Positions 1 to 6,069 of a DNA stretch of 64,000 nt are shown here, piece by piece. Position numbers and translations under genes: made by a program. Below the pieces are notes generated by a model, which was not told the DNA's origin, did no database searches, and saw only the letters and a list, made by a program, of their open reading frames with translations. The number at the start of each line of letters is the position of its first letter. Position 1 is the first letter of the stretch. The stretch comes from Sulfuritalea sp. (GTDB taxonomy: Bacteria; Pseudomonadota; Gammaproteobacteria; Burkholderiales; Rhodocyclaceae), in NCBI GenBank assembly GCA_016708585.1, contig JADJFK010000014.1:55764-119763 (forward strand), given 5' to 3'.

Positions 1-216
1 ACAGAAGCTGACGGGCGGCTTGCGGCGATCGTTGATTTCACGTTCAACCTCGGTGCAGGACGGTTACAGACCTCGACATTGAGGCGGCGGATCAATCAGC
101 GGGACTGGCAGGTGGCCGCATTTGAGCTCGGGCGGTGGGTGCGTGGCGGTGGCCGTGTGCTACCGGGACTGGTGGCTCGACGTCAGGCCGAAGTCGCCAT
201 GCTTGTCGGGTTATAG
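1..216 (+). CDS. Phage-type lysozyme (GH24 family), C-terminal part
   Basis: The frame is open from the first base to a TAG stop, giving the last 71 residues. The segment FTFNLGAGRLQTSTLRRRI matches the conserved region of phage endolysins such as lambda RrrD, where a phenylalanine/asparagine/glycine core precedes an S-T-L-x-R-K helix; the tail RWVRGGGRVLPGLVARR matches the G-L-x-x-R-R end of the same family. These enzymes cleave the MurNAc-GlcNAc bond of peptidoglycan. The catalytic Glu/Asp/Thr residues lie before the window. It is probably a prophage leftover, or the muramidase of a mobile element. Confidence 0.75.
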   Translation, partial: TEADGRLAAIVDFTFNLGAGRLQTSTLRRRINQRDWQVAAFELGRWVRGGGRVLPGLVARRQAEVAMLVGL

Positions 217-223
217 TTTCGCC

Positions 224-739
224 ATGAAGATCTATCTCGCCGGCCCTGATATCTTTAGACCCGATGTCCAAGACTGGATTGCGAGCGCCCGGGAACTCTG
301 CCGCCAACATGGCTTTGAGGCGCTGACTCCGTTCGATCATGGTGAAACCGAGCCCAGGAAAATTCTCGACGGCAACCTAGAACTGATCCGCAAGGCGCAG
401 ATCGTGGTCGCCAACCTGAATCCGTTTCGCGGATTCGAACCTGACTCAGGGACTGCATTCGAATTAGGCTATGCCCTGGCCCTCGGTAAGAAACTGAGGG
501 CTTACATCGACTCAGCCGAGCCGTTGCTTGAGCGCATTCGTCGTATCGAAGCGTTGTCGGAAGATGCCAAACGTGACAGCCAAGGCATGGCAATCGAGGA
601 TTTCGGTCTGCCGCTCAATCTCATGCTCGCCCTGACCGCACAGTTGGTGGAGGGTGATTTGGCGGCGTGTATCGCAGCAATACGACCGCGAGCAAAGACA
701 CTACCACAGGCGGCTGCGGCCCTGGCAACCCAGGAATAG
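224..739 (+). CDS. Nucleoside 2-deoxyribosyltransferase family protein
   Basis: 171 residues starting at the ATG in MKIYLAGPDIFRPDVQ, eight bases after the lysozyme stop; a longer in-frame extension upstream only overlaps the lysozyme. The start matches the family's opening beta strand with the GPDVF loop, and DSGTAFELGYALALGK is the conserved active-site helix (Asp and Glu) followed by the conserved Gly-Tyr-Ala. Family members (PF05014) exchange bases between deoxynucleosides or hydrolyse the N-glycosidic bond in nucleotide salvage or clean-up. The length fits a complete protein. No Shine-Dalgarno sequence is obvious. Confidence 0.85.
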   Translation: MKIYLAGPDIFRPDVQDWIASARELCRQHGFEALTPFDHGETEPRKILDGNLELIRKAQIVVANLNPFRGFEPDSGTAFELGYALALGKKLRAYIDSAEPLLERIRRIEALSEDAKRDSQGMAIEDFGLPLNLMLALTAQLVEGDLAACIAAIRPRAKTLPQAAAALATQE

Positions 740-749
740 AGAATGCCGC

Positions 750-950
750 TCAGGCGGCTTCGAGTTCGAGTGCTTCGATTTGCGTGGTGGCCTCGTAGAG
801 CATACGGACGGCCCCATCACCTTGTCGGACATGCGCCCAATGGCTCTGTCCGGCTGCAAAAATCTTGATGATCTGGCCACCGCCTGTCAGTGCGCCTTCC
901 GACGTCATGACCCGAAACCGGACATGGTCGTTGATACGAAACTGCGGCAT
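750..950 (-). CDS. Small conserved-type protein of unknown function
   Basis: 66 residues, MPQFRINDHVRF start, preceded by a strong ribosome site (AGGAGG, four bases before the ATG). It reads as a compact beta-rich protein: a short basic strand (NDHVRFRVMTSEG) and a Gly-Gly-rich turn, then a middle with aromatic residues. No signal peptide, cysteines or catalytic motif are visible. A near-perfect hairpin lies immediately upstream of its ribosome site. I do not recognise the family; the ribosome site and compact composition are the reasons to believe it is a gene. Confidence 0.55.
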   Translation of the reverse strand: MPQFRINDHVRFRVMTSEGALTGGGQIIKIFAAGQSHWAHVRQGDGAVRMLYEATTQIEALELEAA

Positions 951-962
951 GCTTCCTCCTTG

Positions 963-992
963 CGGCGAGTAATACCCAGCTATTATTCGCCG
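963..992. promoter_or_regulatory. 12-bp-stem hairpin in the leader of the 66-residue gene
   Basis: CGGCGAGTAATA and TATTATTCGCCG pair over 12 positions around the loop CCCAGC; one pair is G:U on the plus RNA and A:C on the minus RNA. On the minus RNA the hairpin ends two bases before the AAGGAGG ribosome site of the gene that starts at 950, so it could affect that gene's translation. It could also end transcription coming from the other side, but there is no T-run. Confidence 0.45.
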
Positions 993-1066
993 AGGTCAGG
1001 CAGGAATGCGCAGCAAATAGCCGGCTGAATCGGGGTGTATTTCGGGTTAAGCCGGAACCGTCTCAG

Positions 1067-1322
1067 CTTGAACCTGCGATCCCAATCTCTCAGCAATGAG
1101 GTCGGTATGCTGCGATTCAACAGCGATTCATTCAGCCACCTCAACAAAACCCCATAGTCAAAAGAATGCTGACGGAAGCGTAATTTCCTGGTCACCTTCC
1201 TGTTGGTATCGGGCTCCTAAGATGGCATCACCGTCGGACGAGACATACCCGATGGAATCAACCCACCTCACAAGGAGAAGACCATGAAAACGAAATTTTC
1301 CCAACTTGCCTTGATCGCTGCG
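1067..1322 (+). repeat. Inverted long repeat, left copy (about 255 bp)
   Basis: The stretch from CTTGAACCTGCGAT through the promoter region and the first dozen codons of the CzcE-like gene recurs in reverse orientation at 46665-46919 with roughly 90% identity. Conserved blocks include GATTCATTCAGCCACCTC, ATTTCCTGGTCACCT and ATGGCATCACCGTCGGACGA. Apart from the start of the downstream gene it holds no gene, so it is probably a shared promoter and leader. The two copies bracket the metal island and could support inversion by recombination. Confidence 0.85.
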
Positions 1323-1673
1323 ATCGGCCTCGCTACCGCTGGAACGAGCTACGCTCACGAAGATTATTCCGAAGCCGGCACCTACCATTGGCTGAGCCAC
1401 GTTTCGGAAAGCCAGGGCGCTCCGACGGCCAATCAACTGGCACCGTTCGGCTACGCCGCCACGAAAAATGCCGACCGCGAGGTCAGCCTGCCCGGCGGCA
1501 GCAAGTATCTGTACGTGACTCGACTGGAAACCGTCAAGATCAATGTCGGTGGCAAGAGCGTCGTCTGGACCTTCGATACACTCGGTGCCGCACCGTTTCC
1601 GCTCTCCAAGATCGTACCGGGAGCCGACGGCATCACCGTTTATGTGACTGAGAACCCCGCCTCCCTGGGCTGA
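1284..1673 (+). CDS. CzcE-family periplasmic metal-binding protein
   Basis: 129 residues with a clear Sec signal peptide (about residues 1-24, cleavage near SYA-HED) and a ribosome site AAGGAG eight bases before the ATG. The mature part starts His-Glu-Asp, then has VSLPGGSKYLYVTRLETV and VGGKSVVWTFDTLG, the strand pattern of the CzcE/CopH family of Cupriavidus, soluble periplasmic proteins that bind copper or other divalent metals. Assignment is from pattern memory, not a search. It lies 105 bases upstream of copK on the same strand. Its signal peptide and promoter region are nearly the same as those of the CopK-like gene at the far end of the island. Confidence 0.75.
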   Translation: MKTKFSQLALIAAIGLATAGTSYAHEDYSEAGTYHWLSHVSESQGAPTANQLAPFGYAATKNADREVSLPGGSKYLYVTRLETVKINVGGKSVVWTFDTLGAAPFPLSKIVPGADGITVYVTENPASLG

Positions 1674-1687
1674 ACAACCTGACTGCG

Positions 1688-1707
1688 GGGTGACGGAATT
1701 GTCACCC
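1688..1707 (+). terminator. Hairpin between the CzcE-like gene and copK
   Basis: GGGTGAC-GGAATT-GTCACCC, a 7-bp stem 14 bases after the CzcE-like stop codon. There is no T-run after it, so it is more likely an RNA-stability or partial-attenuation element than a full terminator. Confidence 0.35.
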
Positions 1708-1778
1708 GGCAGAAGAGGAGCTGTCAGGATCAACACCCTAGTATTCACAATGCAGTACAACTTCTTTAGGAGATTGAA

Positions 1779-2066
1779 ATGATGAAAAAAATGCTGATGG
1801 TTGCCCTGATGAGCGCGGTCTCGGTGACTGCCTTCGCATTCGATGCGGCTCGTGAAGCGGCAAAGCAGGTCGTTGAGTTGAAGGATGGCTCGACGGTCTA
1901 CATCTTCAAGGATGGGAAAATGGGCATGGAAGACAAGTACGGTCGTCCCACCCGCATGAAGAAGGACACCGTGATGGAAACCAAGGATGGCCAGAAGATC
2001 ATCATGCACGGCGACGAAGTCATGCGCCTCGACGGCCTGTTGAAGCAAGGTCACCAGGGTGGTTGA
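1779..2066 (+). CDS. copK: CopK periplasmic copper-binding protein
   Basis: 95 residues: signal peptide (about 1-20, ending AFA), then a 75-residue mature domain. The segment KDGKMGMEDKYGRP and the later METKDGQKIIM and GHQGG parts align with CopK of Cupriavidus metallidurans. All four methionines known there as Cu(I) ligands (mature 28, 38, 44, 54) and the C-terminal His that helps bind Cu(II) are present. CopK chelates copper in the periplasm and binds Cu(I) and Cu(II) cooperatively. AGGAG sits eight bases before the first of two tandem ATG codons. It is probably co-transcribed with the CzcE-like gene and ends in a strong terminator. Confidence 0.93.
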   Translation: MMKKMLMVALMSAVSVTAFAFDAAREAAKQVVELKDGSTVYIFKDGKMGMEDKYGRPTRMKKDTVMETKDGQKIIMHGDEVMRLDGLLKQGHQGG

Positions 2067-2075
2067 TTTCCCATG

Positions 2076-3383
2076 TCACCTGAATGCGGCGGCTCCTTCG
2101 GGGGCCGTTTTCATTTTGAAGCACCGTTCAAGCATCACCTTCAATTCCAGTATCCATTGGGCGTGATCTCTGGACAGGCCTTGCTCGTATAGCATCGGAG
2201 CAATCTGTCGGAAGACGGCATAGATCGCCGGGTCGAAATGCTGCCCAGCTTCCCGTTCCATGATGCGCAGCGTCTCGTCCAATGACAAAGCCGGTTTGTA
2301 GGGACGAACGGAGGTCAATGCATCGAACACGTCGACCAGGGCAAAGATTCTTGCGGCAAGCGGGATCGCCTCTCCCGAAAGTCCGTCTGGATAGCCTTTC
2401 CCGTCAAAGCGTTCGTGATGATGCCGGATGGTCTTCTCGGCACCGCCCAGCCAGGGATTGCCAGCGACAATCTCGATGCCCAGCACTGCGTGGGTCTGCA
2501 TGACCTGGAGTTCTTCGCTGGTCAGCCGTCCCGGTTTCAGCAAAATTTGGTCCGGAATACCGATTTTTCCAACGTCGTGGAGAAAGGCGCCCAGCACCAG
2601 TTCGGTAACGGTTTCCTTGTCGACGCCCACCGCTTCGGCAAGTGAGACCGCATAGCAGGTAACCCGGTAGTTATGGGCGTCTGTGTCCGCGTCACGCTTG
2701 GCGATGGCATTTCCGAGAGATCGCAGCAGTGAGAGATTGGAGTCCAGGAGTCGAGACGACAATGCCACCGTACGCCCCAGCAATCCTGACATCAGTGGAT
2801 AGAGCAGCAGTGCCGCGGCGAGTACCGAAATCGTGGCTGTTAGCGCAGCCCCACGAGTCCGAAGTTTTCTCTCATGCAAGGCTGATTGGGAAACCAGGCT
2901 GATCCCCTCAACATAGCCCACAAGACGGCCATCATTCGTGGTCATCGGCAGAATGACCTGGACCAGTTCTTCTCCTGCCACGGAGATTCGCTTGCTATGG
3001 CTATTGGGCGGGATTGGCCATCGATGGCGCTGTTGTCGGGCAAACTCTTTCAATGTTTCGGGCAGTGGTCGCCAGACATCGAACAGCATCTCGGCGTTGG
3101 GTGCAAAAACTCGAATCCCGACAAACTCGTCGGTCAGCAACTGCGAAATCGCGGAATGACCATCTCCTTCCTCACCGTTGACCGCCAACTGCATCGCAGG
3201 CGACTCGAAATGCCTGACCCCCGTAATGGCGCGCTCAAGAGTACGCTGCTCGACGCGATACGATTCGACCCAGTAGGCAAGACCTCCCGCGAGACTGCCA
3301 ACCAGAAGCGCACCGATGCCAAAGCGTCGTGCCAACATGTGGCGCAATTGCCGGGGAGTTTCAGGAAGCTCGAAGGTTCTCAT
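2076..3383 (-). CDS. Membrane HD-GYP cyclic-di-GMP phosphodiesterase
   Basis: 435 residues. A transmembrane helix at about 20-37 and another at about 179-203 enclose a sensory region of some 140 residues, probably periplasmic. The cytoplasmic half is an HD-GYP domain: His237, the HD pair at 269-270 in HDVGKIGIPD, the HH pair near 321 in HHERFDGKGYPDGLSG (GYP at 330-332), and DVFDALTSVRPYK. All the residues expected for the di-metal site are present, so c-di-GMP hydrolysis is the likely activity. Its ATG overlaps the stop of the FlgB-like gene (ATGA), so the two are translationally coupled. The sensory domain is not one I recognise; copper or another envelope signal is only an inference from context. 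Confidence 0.9.
   Translation of the reverse strand: MRTFELPETPRQLRHMLARRFGIGALLVGSLAGGLAYWVESYRVEQRTLERAITGVRHFESPAMQLAVNGEEGDGHSAISQLLTDEFVGIRVFAPNAEMLFDVWRPLPETLKEFARQQRHRWPIPPNSHSKRISVAGEELVQVILPMTTNDGRLVGYVEGISLVSQSALHERKLRTRGAALTATISVLAAALLLYPLMSGLLGRTVALSSRLLDSNLSLLRSLGNAIAKRDADTDAHNYRVTCYAVSLAEAVGVDKETVTELVLGAFLHDVGKIGIPDQILLKPGRLTSEELQVMQTHAVLGIEIVAGNPWLGGAEKTIRHHHERFDGKGYPDGLSGEAIPLAARIFALVDVFDALTSVRPYKPALSLDETLRIMEREAGQHFDPAIYAVFRQIAPMLYEQGLSRDHAQWILELKVMLERCFKMKTAPEGAAAFR
2090..2118 (+). terminator. Rho-independent terminator of copK
   Basis: CGGCTCC-TTCG-GGGGCCG with a stable TTCG tetraloop, followed by TTTTCATTTT. It lies 23 bases after the copK stop and inside the last codons of the convergent HD-GYP gene. 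Confidence 0.8.
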
Positions 3384-4018
3384 CTCAAATTCTGCATAAG
3401 TTCCATGAAGTGTTTGAAATGCCCGCTGACGCGATCCAGGGAAAATTGGTACATCAGCGAATTTTCAGAAAATTTCTGTCGCTCGGCATCTATATCCACC
3501 GTATGGCCATCGGCTGCGGCTTGATACGGCACATGGTGCTTCAGCGGGAATGATGGTGCCTGCGTTCCCCTTGACAGATAGCCATTAGCGGTAGTTGCCA
3601 ACGATAGCAATGCCGCCGCGCTCTTGACGACTTGGGCGGCCTCATTGATGTCGATATCGACCGCCTTGTAGCCAGGCATATCGGCATTGGCGATATTCAA
3701 GGCCAGAAGTTGCTGCCGATACGCTCGAACCCCAAGCATTTTCTGCTGAAAATCATGGCCGGCATGACCACCTTGCCCGATTGAGAGGTGGTTGGGATGG
3801 GCGGATGACGCGCTGGAGGCCGTCCCGGCAACTTGTCCGCCGTGAGCGGCGTGGCTGCCTTCGGGACTATTGGCCTTTTGAGCAATCGCCTGATTCAATG
3901 CTTGGAAAAATGCCCCGTTGTCGGCGTTGACCGGCGCCCCTCCATGCCCCTCATGACCGCCTTCAACTGAAGATAAAGGGGTGTTGGCAGCTGGGGAAAT
4001 GGACGGAACTCCTGCCAT
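3380..4018 (-). CDS. FlgB-like flagellar rod protein with a His-rich N-terminal extension
   Basis: 212 residues. Residues from about 90 onward match FlgB, the proximal rod subunit of the flagellar basal body: RQQLLALNIANADMPGYKA is the classic rod-protein N-terminal helix, and DGHTVDIDAERQKFSENS plus the final helix match the FlgB C-terminus. FlgB is normally about 130-140 residues; here 80-90 extra residues precede it and hold four HxxH motifs (HEGH, HAAH, HPNH, HAGH) in a Gly/Ala-rich stretch, which looks like a metal-binding tail. No other flagellar gene is nearby. It sits between a Cys-rich mini-protein and an HD-GYP enzyme, so a role in metal sensing or sequestration, or a link to c-di-GMP and motility, is possible but unproven. 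Confidence 0.85.
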   Translation of the reverse strand: MAGVPSISPAANTPLSSVEGGHEGHGGAPVNADNGAFFQALNQAIAQKANSPEGSHAAHGGQVAGTASSASSAHPNHLSIGQGGHAGHDFQQKMLGVRAYRQQLLALNIANADMPGYKAVDIDINEAAQVVKSAAALLSLATTANGYLSRGTQAPSFPLKHHVPYQAAADGHTVDIDAERQKFSENSLMYQFSLDRVSGHFKHFMELMQNLR

Positions 4019-4026
4019 GACGGCGA

Positions 4027-4269
4027 CTACGCGTTCATGATCAGGATGGCCTTCACTGGATCAATTTTGCCGACGTCATGCCATTTAAATTCGTTGTCCG
4101 CAGCAACTGGCGCAGCTAGGCAACCGTGATTGCATTCGACAATCCAATGCTTCCGGAGCACTGTCCGGCAGTAGTTGTAGCTCAGCATCTTCGGGTCACA
4201 GCCAACCGCGAGCGCTAGTGTGCGACACACACATCGATCGCCGTGCTCTGCCGGTTTGCGGATGTCCAT
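4027..4269 (-). CDS. Cys-rich 80-residue protein of unknown function
   Basis: 80 residues starting MDIRKPAEHGDRCVC, ending eight bases before the FlgB-like ATG, so it is probably the first gene of a three-gene unit. It has six cysteines (13, 15, 24, 34, 46, 50) and several histidines, including ECNHGC, and no signal peptide, which suggests a cytoplasmic metal-binding or redox mini-protein. The frame is open further upstream, but the region before this ATG holds a hairpin, so this ATG is preferred although its ribosome site is poor. I do not recognise the family. Confidence 0.5.
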   Translation of the reverse strand: MDIRKPAEHGDRCVCRTLALAVGCDPKMLSYNYCRTVLRKHWIVECNHGCLAAPVAADNEFKWHDVGKIDPVKAILIMNA

Positions 4270-4297
4270 GGCTGAAATGATGAGGCCCCGATTTCGC

Positions 4298-4315
4298 GGC
4301 CCCGATTTCGGGGCC
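4298..4315 (-). terminator. Hairpin after the small His-rich periplasmic gene
   Basis: GGCCCC-GATTTC-GGGGCC, with a second partial copy of GGCCCCGATTTC just before it at 4284. It lies 13 bases downstream of the gene ending at 4328 and ahead of the Cys-rich gene. There is no clear T-run, so some read-through into the next three genes is likely. Confidence 0.45.
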
Positions 4316-4327
4316 TTTACTGGACGC

Positions 4328-4576
4328 TTACTTTCCATCTCGCGGATGGTAGTGCCTGCTCCTGTCGGTGGCTGGGTTGGGCTTAACGGCCTTCGGGTCC
4401 GGCATGCTTTGCGGGATACCGGTCTTCTCCTGAACATGAGAGTGCGGCCTGGCAGCCGCGTTGTCAGTCTGTGCTTCGGCAGCTTTCGGGGCTGTGGCCT
4501 TGTCATCAGCGTAGACGACACCCGCCGTGGCTGCTCCAGCGAACAGAACGGCGGCGATGAGGGAAGAGGTTTTCAT
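4328..4576 (-). CDS. Small secreted protein of the copper regulon
   Basis: 82 residues starting MKTSSLIAAVLFAG; AGGAG lies ten bases before this ATG. A signal peptide (about 1-23) is followed by a low-complexity Ala/Lys/Pro region and a polar tail with HSHVQEKTG and RSRHYHPRDGK. Such short His-rich tails are common in copper clusters, but I cannot give it a family name. About 95 bases upstream on its strand lies one of the GATTACATTT boxes shared by other copper genes here, so CopR control is likely. Function (periplasmic copper buffering) is inference. Confidence 0.7.
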   Translation of the reverse strand: MKTSSLIAAVLFAGAATAGVVYADDKATAPKAAEAQTDNAAARPHSHVQEKTGIPQSMPDPKAVKPNPATDRSRHYHPRDGK

Positions 4577-4669
4577 GATCGTGGCTCCTGAGTTTGGGGA
4601 TTTCAACGGGCCGAATCGAGTGGACAGTTGCAGTTTGTGCTTCCGTCACTGTCAACAAGGTGACTTGCC

Positions 4670-4690
4670 GATTACATTTCGTTGCTGTCA
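4670..4690 (-). promoter_or_regulatory. Putative CopR box upstream of the 82-residue gene
   Basis: GATTACATTTCGTTGCTGTC shares its first eleven bases with the sites at 37311 and 44068 and its first ten with the site at 13074. The second half-site is degenerate here. The same half-site orientation relative to the downstream minus-strand gene is kept at each place. Confidence 0.6.
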
Positions 4691-4772
4691 GGAAGCGCGG
4701 CTGAATGCGGATTCACCAAATGCCCGACTGCCTCCGCAAGCGCATCAGGCAATTGCCATTCGCAACACCCCA

Positions 4773-4914
4773 TCAGAATTCCGTCCCCAACGCATCCTGG
4801 GCCACCTGGCGAAGTTCATCCAGGTTCTCGTTGAGCACCTTGATTTTTCCGTACAGGCAATGAGCTTCCCGGATGAGTCTTGCCAACGCACCGGCCTTGA
4901 CGACATCATCAAGT
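4773..4914 (-). pseudogene. Probable displaced tail of the phasin-like gene
   Basis: The reading frame that overlaps the end of the phasin-like gene continues with good coding character: SELDDVVKAGALARLIREA, then LNENLDELRQVAQDALG, an amphipathic helical pattern. Its own upstream part is poor, whereas the frame starting at 5217 has good coding character until it stops at 4915. The simplest reading is one gene of about 145 codons split by a one-base indel near 4915-4940; a separate overlapping gene is the alternative. Confidence 0.4.
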
Positions 4915-5217
4915 TCACTTTGCCGAATGTCGGGCCAGCGTCTGCAAAACTTGGTGCTGGTATTCCAAACTGTCGAGGGTGCATGCCTTCCAATACTCGA
5001 TGGATGAAAAGCCGACGGCAGCCCACCATGCCCCTGTTTGCCCAGGCTCACCCAGAGAAAACGACGGTGTTCGCTCAAGGAGTTCCTTGAGCGGGGAAAA
5101 CTGCGTGGAAACCATATTTTCCAGACAGTCGAGATTCACGCCAACCAACCGGGCGACCAAATCCAAATGGAGGTCGGGGGGTGCATTGAAGATAGCGAAC
5201 GAATTGTGTGCGGACAT
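4915..5217 (-). CDS. Phasin-like helical protein, possibly frameshifted
   Basis: 100 residues from an ATG with a good ribosome site (AGGGAGAG). The segment LVARLVGVNLDCLENMVSTQ and the tail SLEYQHQVLQTLARH form amphipathic helices like those of phasins, the proteins coating polyhydroxyalkanoate granules in beta-proteobacteria, but the match is loose and judged by eye. The frame ends at a TGA where an overlapping frame carries on with similar composition, so the gene may be broken. No PHA synthesis gene is nearby. Confidence 0.45.
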   Translation of the reverse strand: MSAHNSFAIFNAPPDLHLDLVARLVGVNLDCLENMVSTQFSPLKELLERTPSFSLGEPGQTGAWWAAVGFSSIEYWKACTLDSLEYQHQVLQTLARHSAK

Positions 5218-5285
5218 GATTCTCTCCCTGCGGCACGATCAAGGCCCATTGCCTTGTAGGGAGAGTTTGCCGGTGGGTGGTTGTC

Positions 5286-5302
5286 GCACCCATAACGGGT
5301 GC
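5286..5302. promoter_or_regulatory. Short perfect inverted repeat
   Basis: GCACCC-ATAAC-GGGTGC lies between the gene starting at 5217 and the gene ending at 5326, both on the minus strand. It could be an operator for the phasin-like gene or a weak terminator of the preceding one; no T-run follows. Confidence 0.35.
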
Positions 5303-5325
5303 ATTACAACCCAATCACCACTGCG

Positions 5326-5676
5326 TCAGCTTGTTGTCGTGCTGATCGCAGCGAGTATTACCTCTTGCGTCTGGGCGCTTAGCCCGAGAAAGACTTGTTG
5401 CCTCCGCCTCTCAAATTCGGCTGCGGAAACCCGCCACTGTGGGTCATGAGGGCAGTTCAGTTTGTCAGCGACAATCCGACGCACATAAGCCTGCGCGGAC
5501 GCCTTGCCCCGCGCAAGTCGCAACAAATCCGCCAATGCCAAATCGAAGGCATCGCGATGATGGTCTTTCAATCCGGTGGTGAACACCACAAGAATGGCAA
5601 CCGCATCCTCAAACGGTCGCAATGAATCGTCTTCTTCGGACAATTTTTTTCCCTGATAGTGCCTTGTTCGAACCAT
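5326..5676 (-). CDS. Hypothetical protein
   Basis: 116 residues, starting three bases after the stop of the cytochrome c gene, so it is probably the last gene of the cus operon. A TTG 33 bases further in has a better ribosome site (AGGGA) and could be the true start. The protein is mostly helical with an acidic beginning (LSEEDDSLRPFEDAV) and a basic middle (RRIVADKLNCPHDPQW). There is no signal peptide, membrane segment or motif that I recognise. Confidence 0.55.
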   Translation of the reverse strand: MVRTRHYQGKKLSEEDDSLRPFEDAVAILVVFTTGLKDHHRDAFDLALADLLRLARGKASAQAYVRRIVADKLNCPHDPQWRVSAAEFERRRQQVFLGLSAQTQEVILAAISTTTS

Positions 5677-5679
5677 CCG

Positions 5680-6069
5680 CTATTGGATGCCAACCATCCG
5701 CTGCTCAGCCCGCACATAGGCGGTGACGTGGGCGACGTCGTCCGCCGTTACCCCTTTCACAGGGGCCATGTCGCCAAATTTCCAGTGATGAGCCCGCACC
5801 CCGTTGGCCACGGCCAACTGGAATGCCGCATCGGCATGATGGGACGGCTCATAAATCTTGTGCAGCAGGGGCGGTCCCTTTTCCGATCCCTTCAAGTCGC
5901 CGCCATGACAGCCCGCACAGTGATTGGCGAACAGCGCCTTGCCCGTGCCGGGATTGGGCATTAGGCCGGGGCCGGGTTTGGGAATGCTCCAGCCTTGAGC
6001 CAGAGCAAGGCTTGGCAGCATCGCCACAAGAAGCGATGCCGGAATCCAAAACAAACACTTGTGCCTCAT
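5680..6069 (-). CDS. Periplasmic c-type cytochrome of the cus operon
   Basis: 129 residues; the ATG overlaps the cusA stop (ATGA). Signal peptide about 1-24 (ending LALAQ), then one heme-binding CAGCH in GKALFANHCAGCHGGDLKGS, typical of small class I cytochromes c, and a downstream methionine in KFGDMAPVKGVTADDV that fits the sixth heme ligand. It probably accepts electrons in the periplasm. Its coupling to a Cu(I)/Ag(I) exporter is unusual and may reflect periplasmic Cu(I) oxidation; that is inference. Length and domain are complete. Confidence 0.88.
   Translation of the reverse strand: MRHKCLFWIPASLLVAMLPSLALAQGWSIPKPGPGLMPNPGTGKALFANHCAGCHGGDLKGSEKGPPLLHKIYEPSHHADAAFQLAVANGVRAHHWKFGDMAPVKGVTADDVAHVTAYVRAEQRMVGIQ

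Noticed and set aside
739..780. Hairpin GCCGC-TCA-GGCGGC as a terminator between convergent genes at 739 and 750
   Set aside because: The stem lies inside the coding end of the 66-residue gene, is short and has no T-run.
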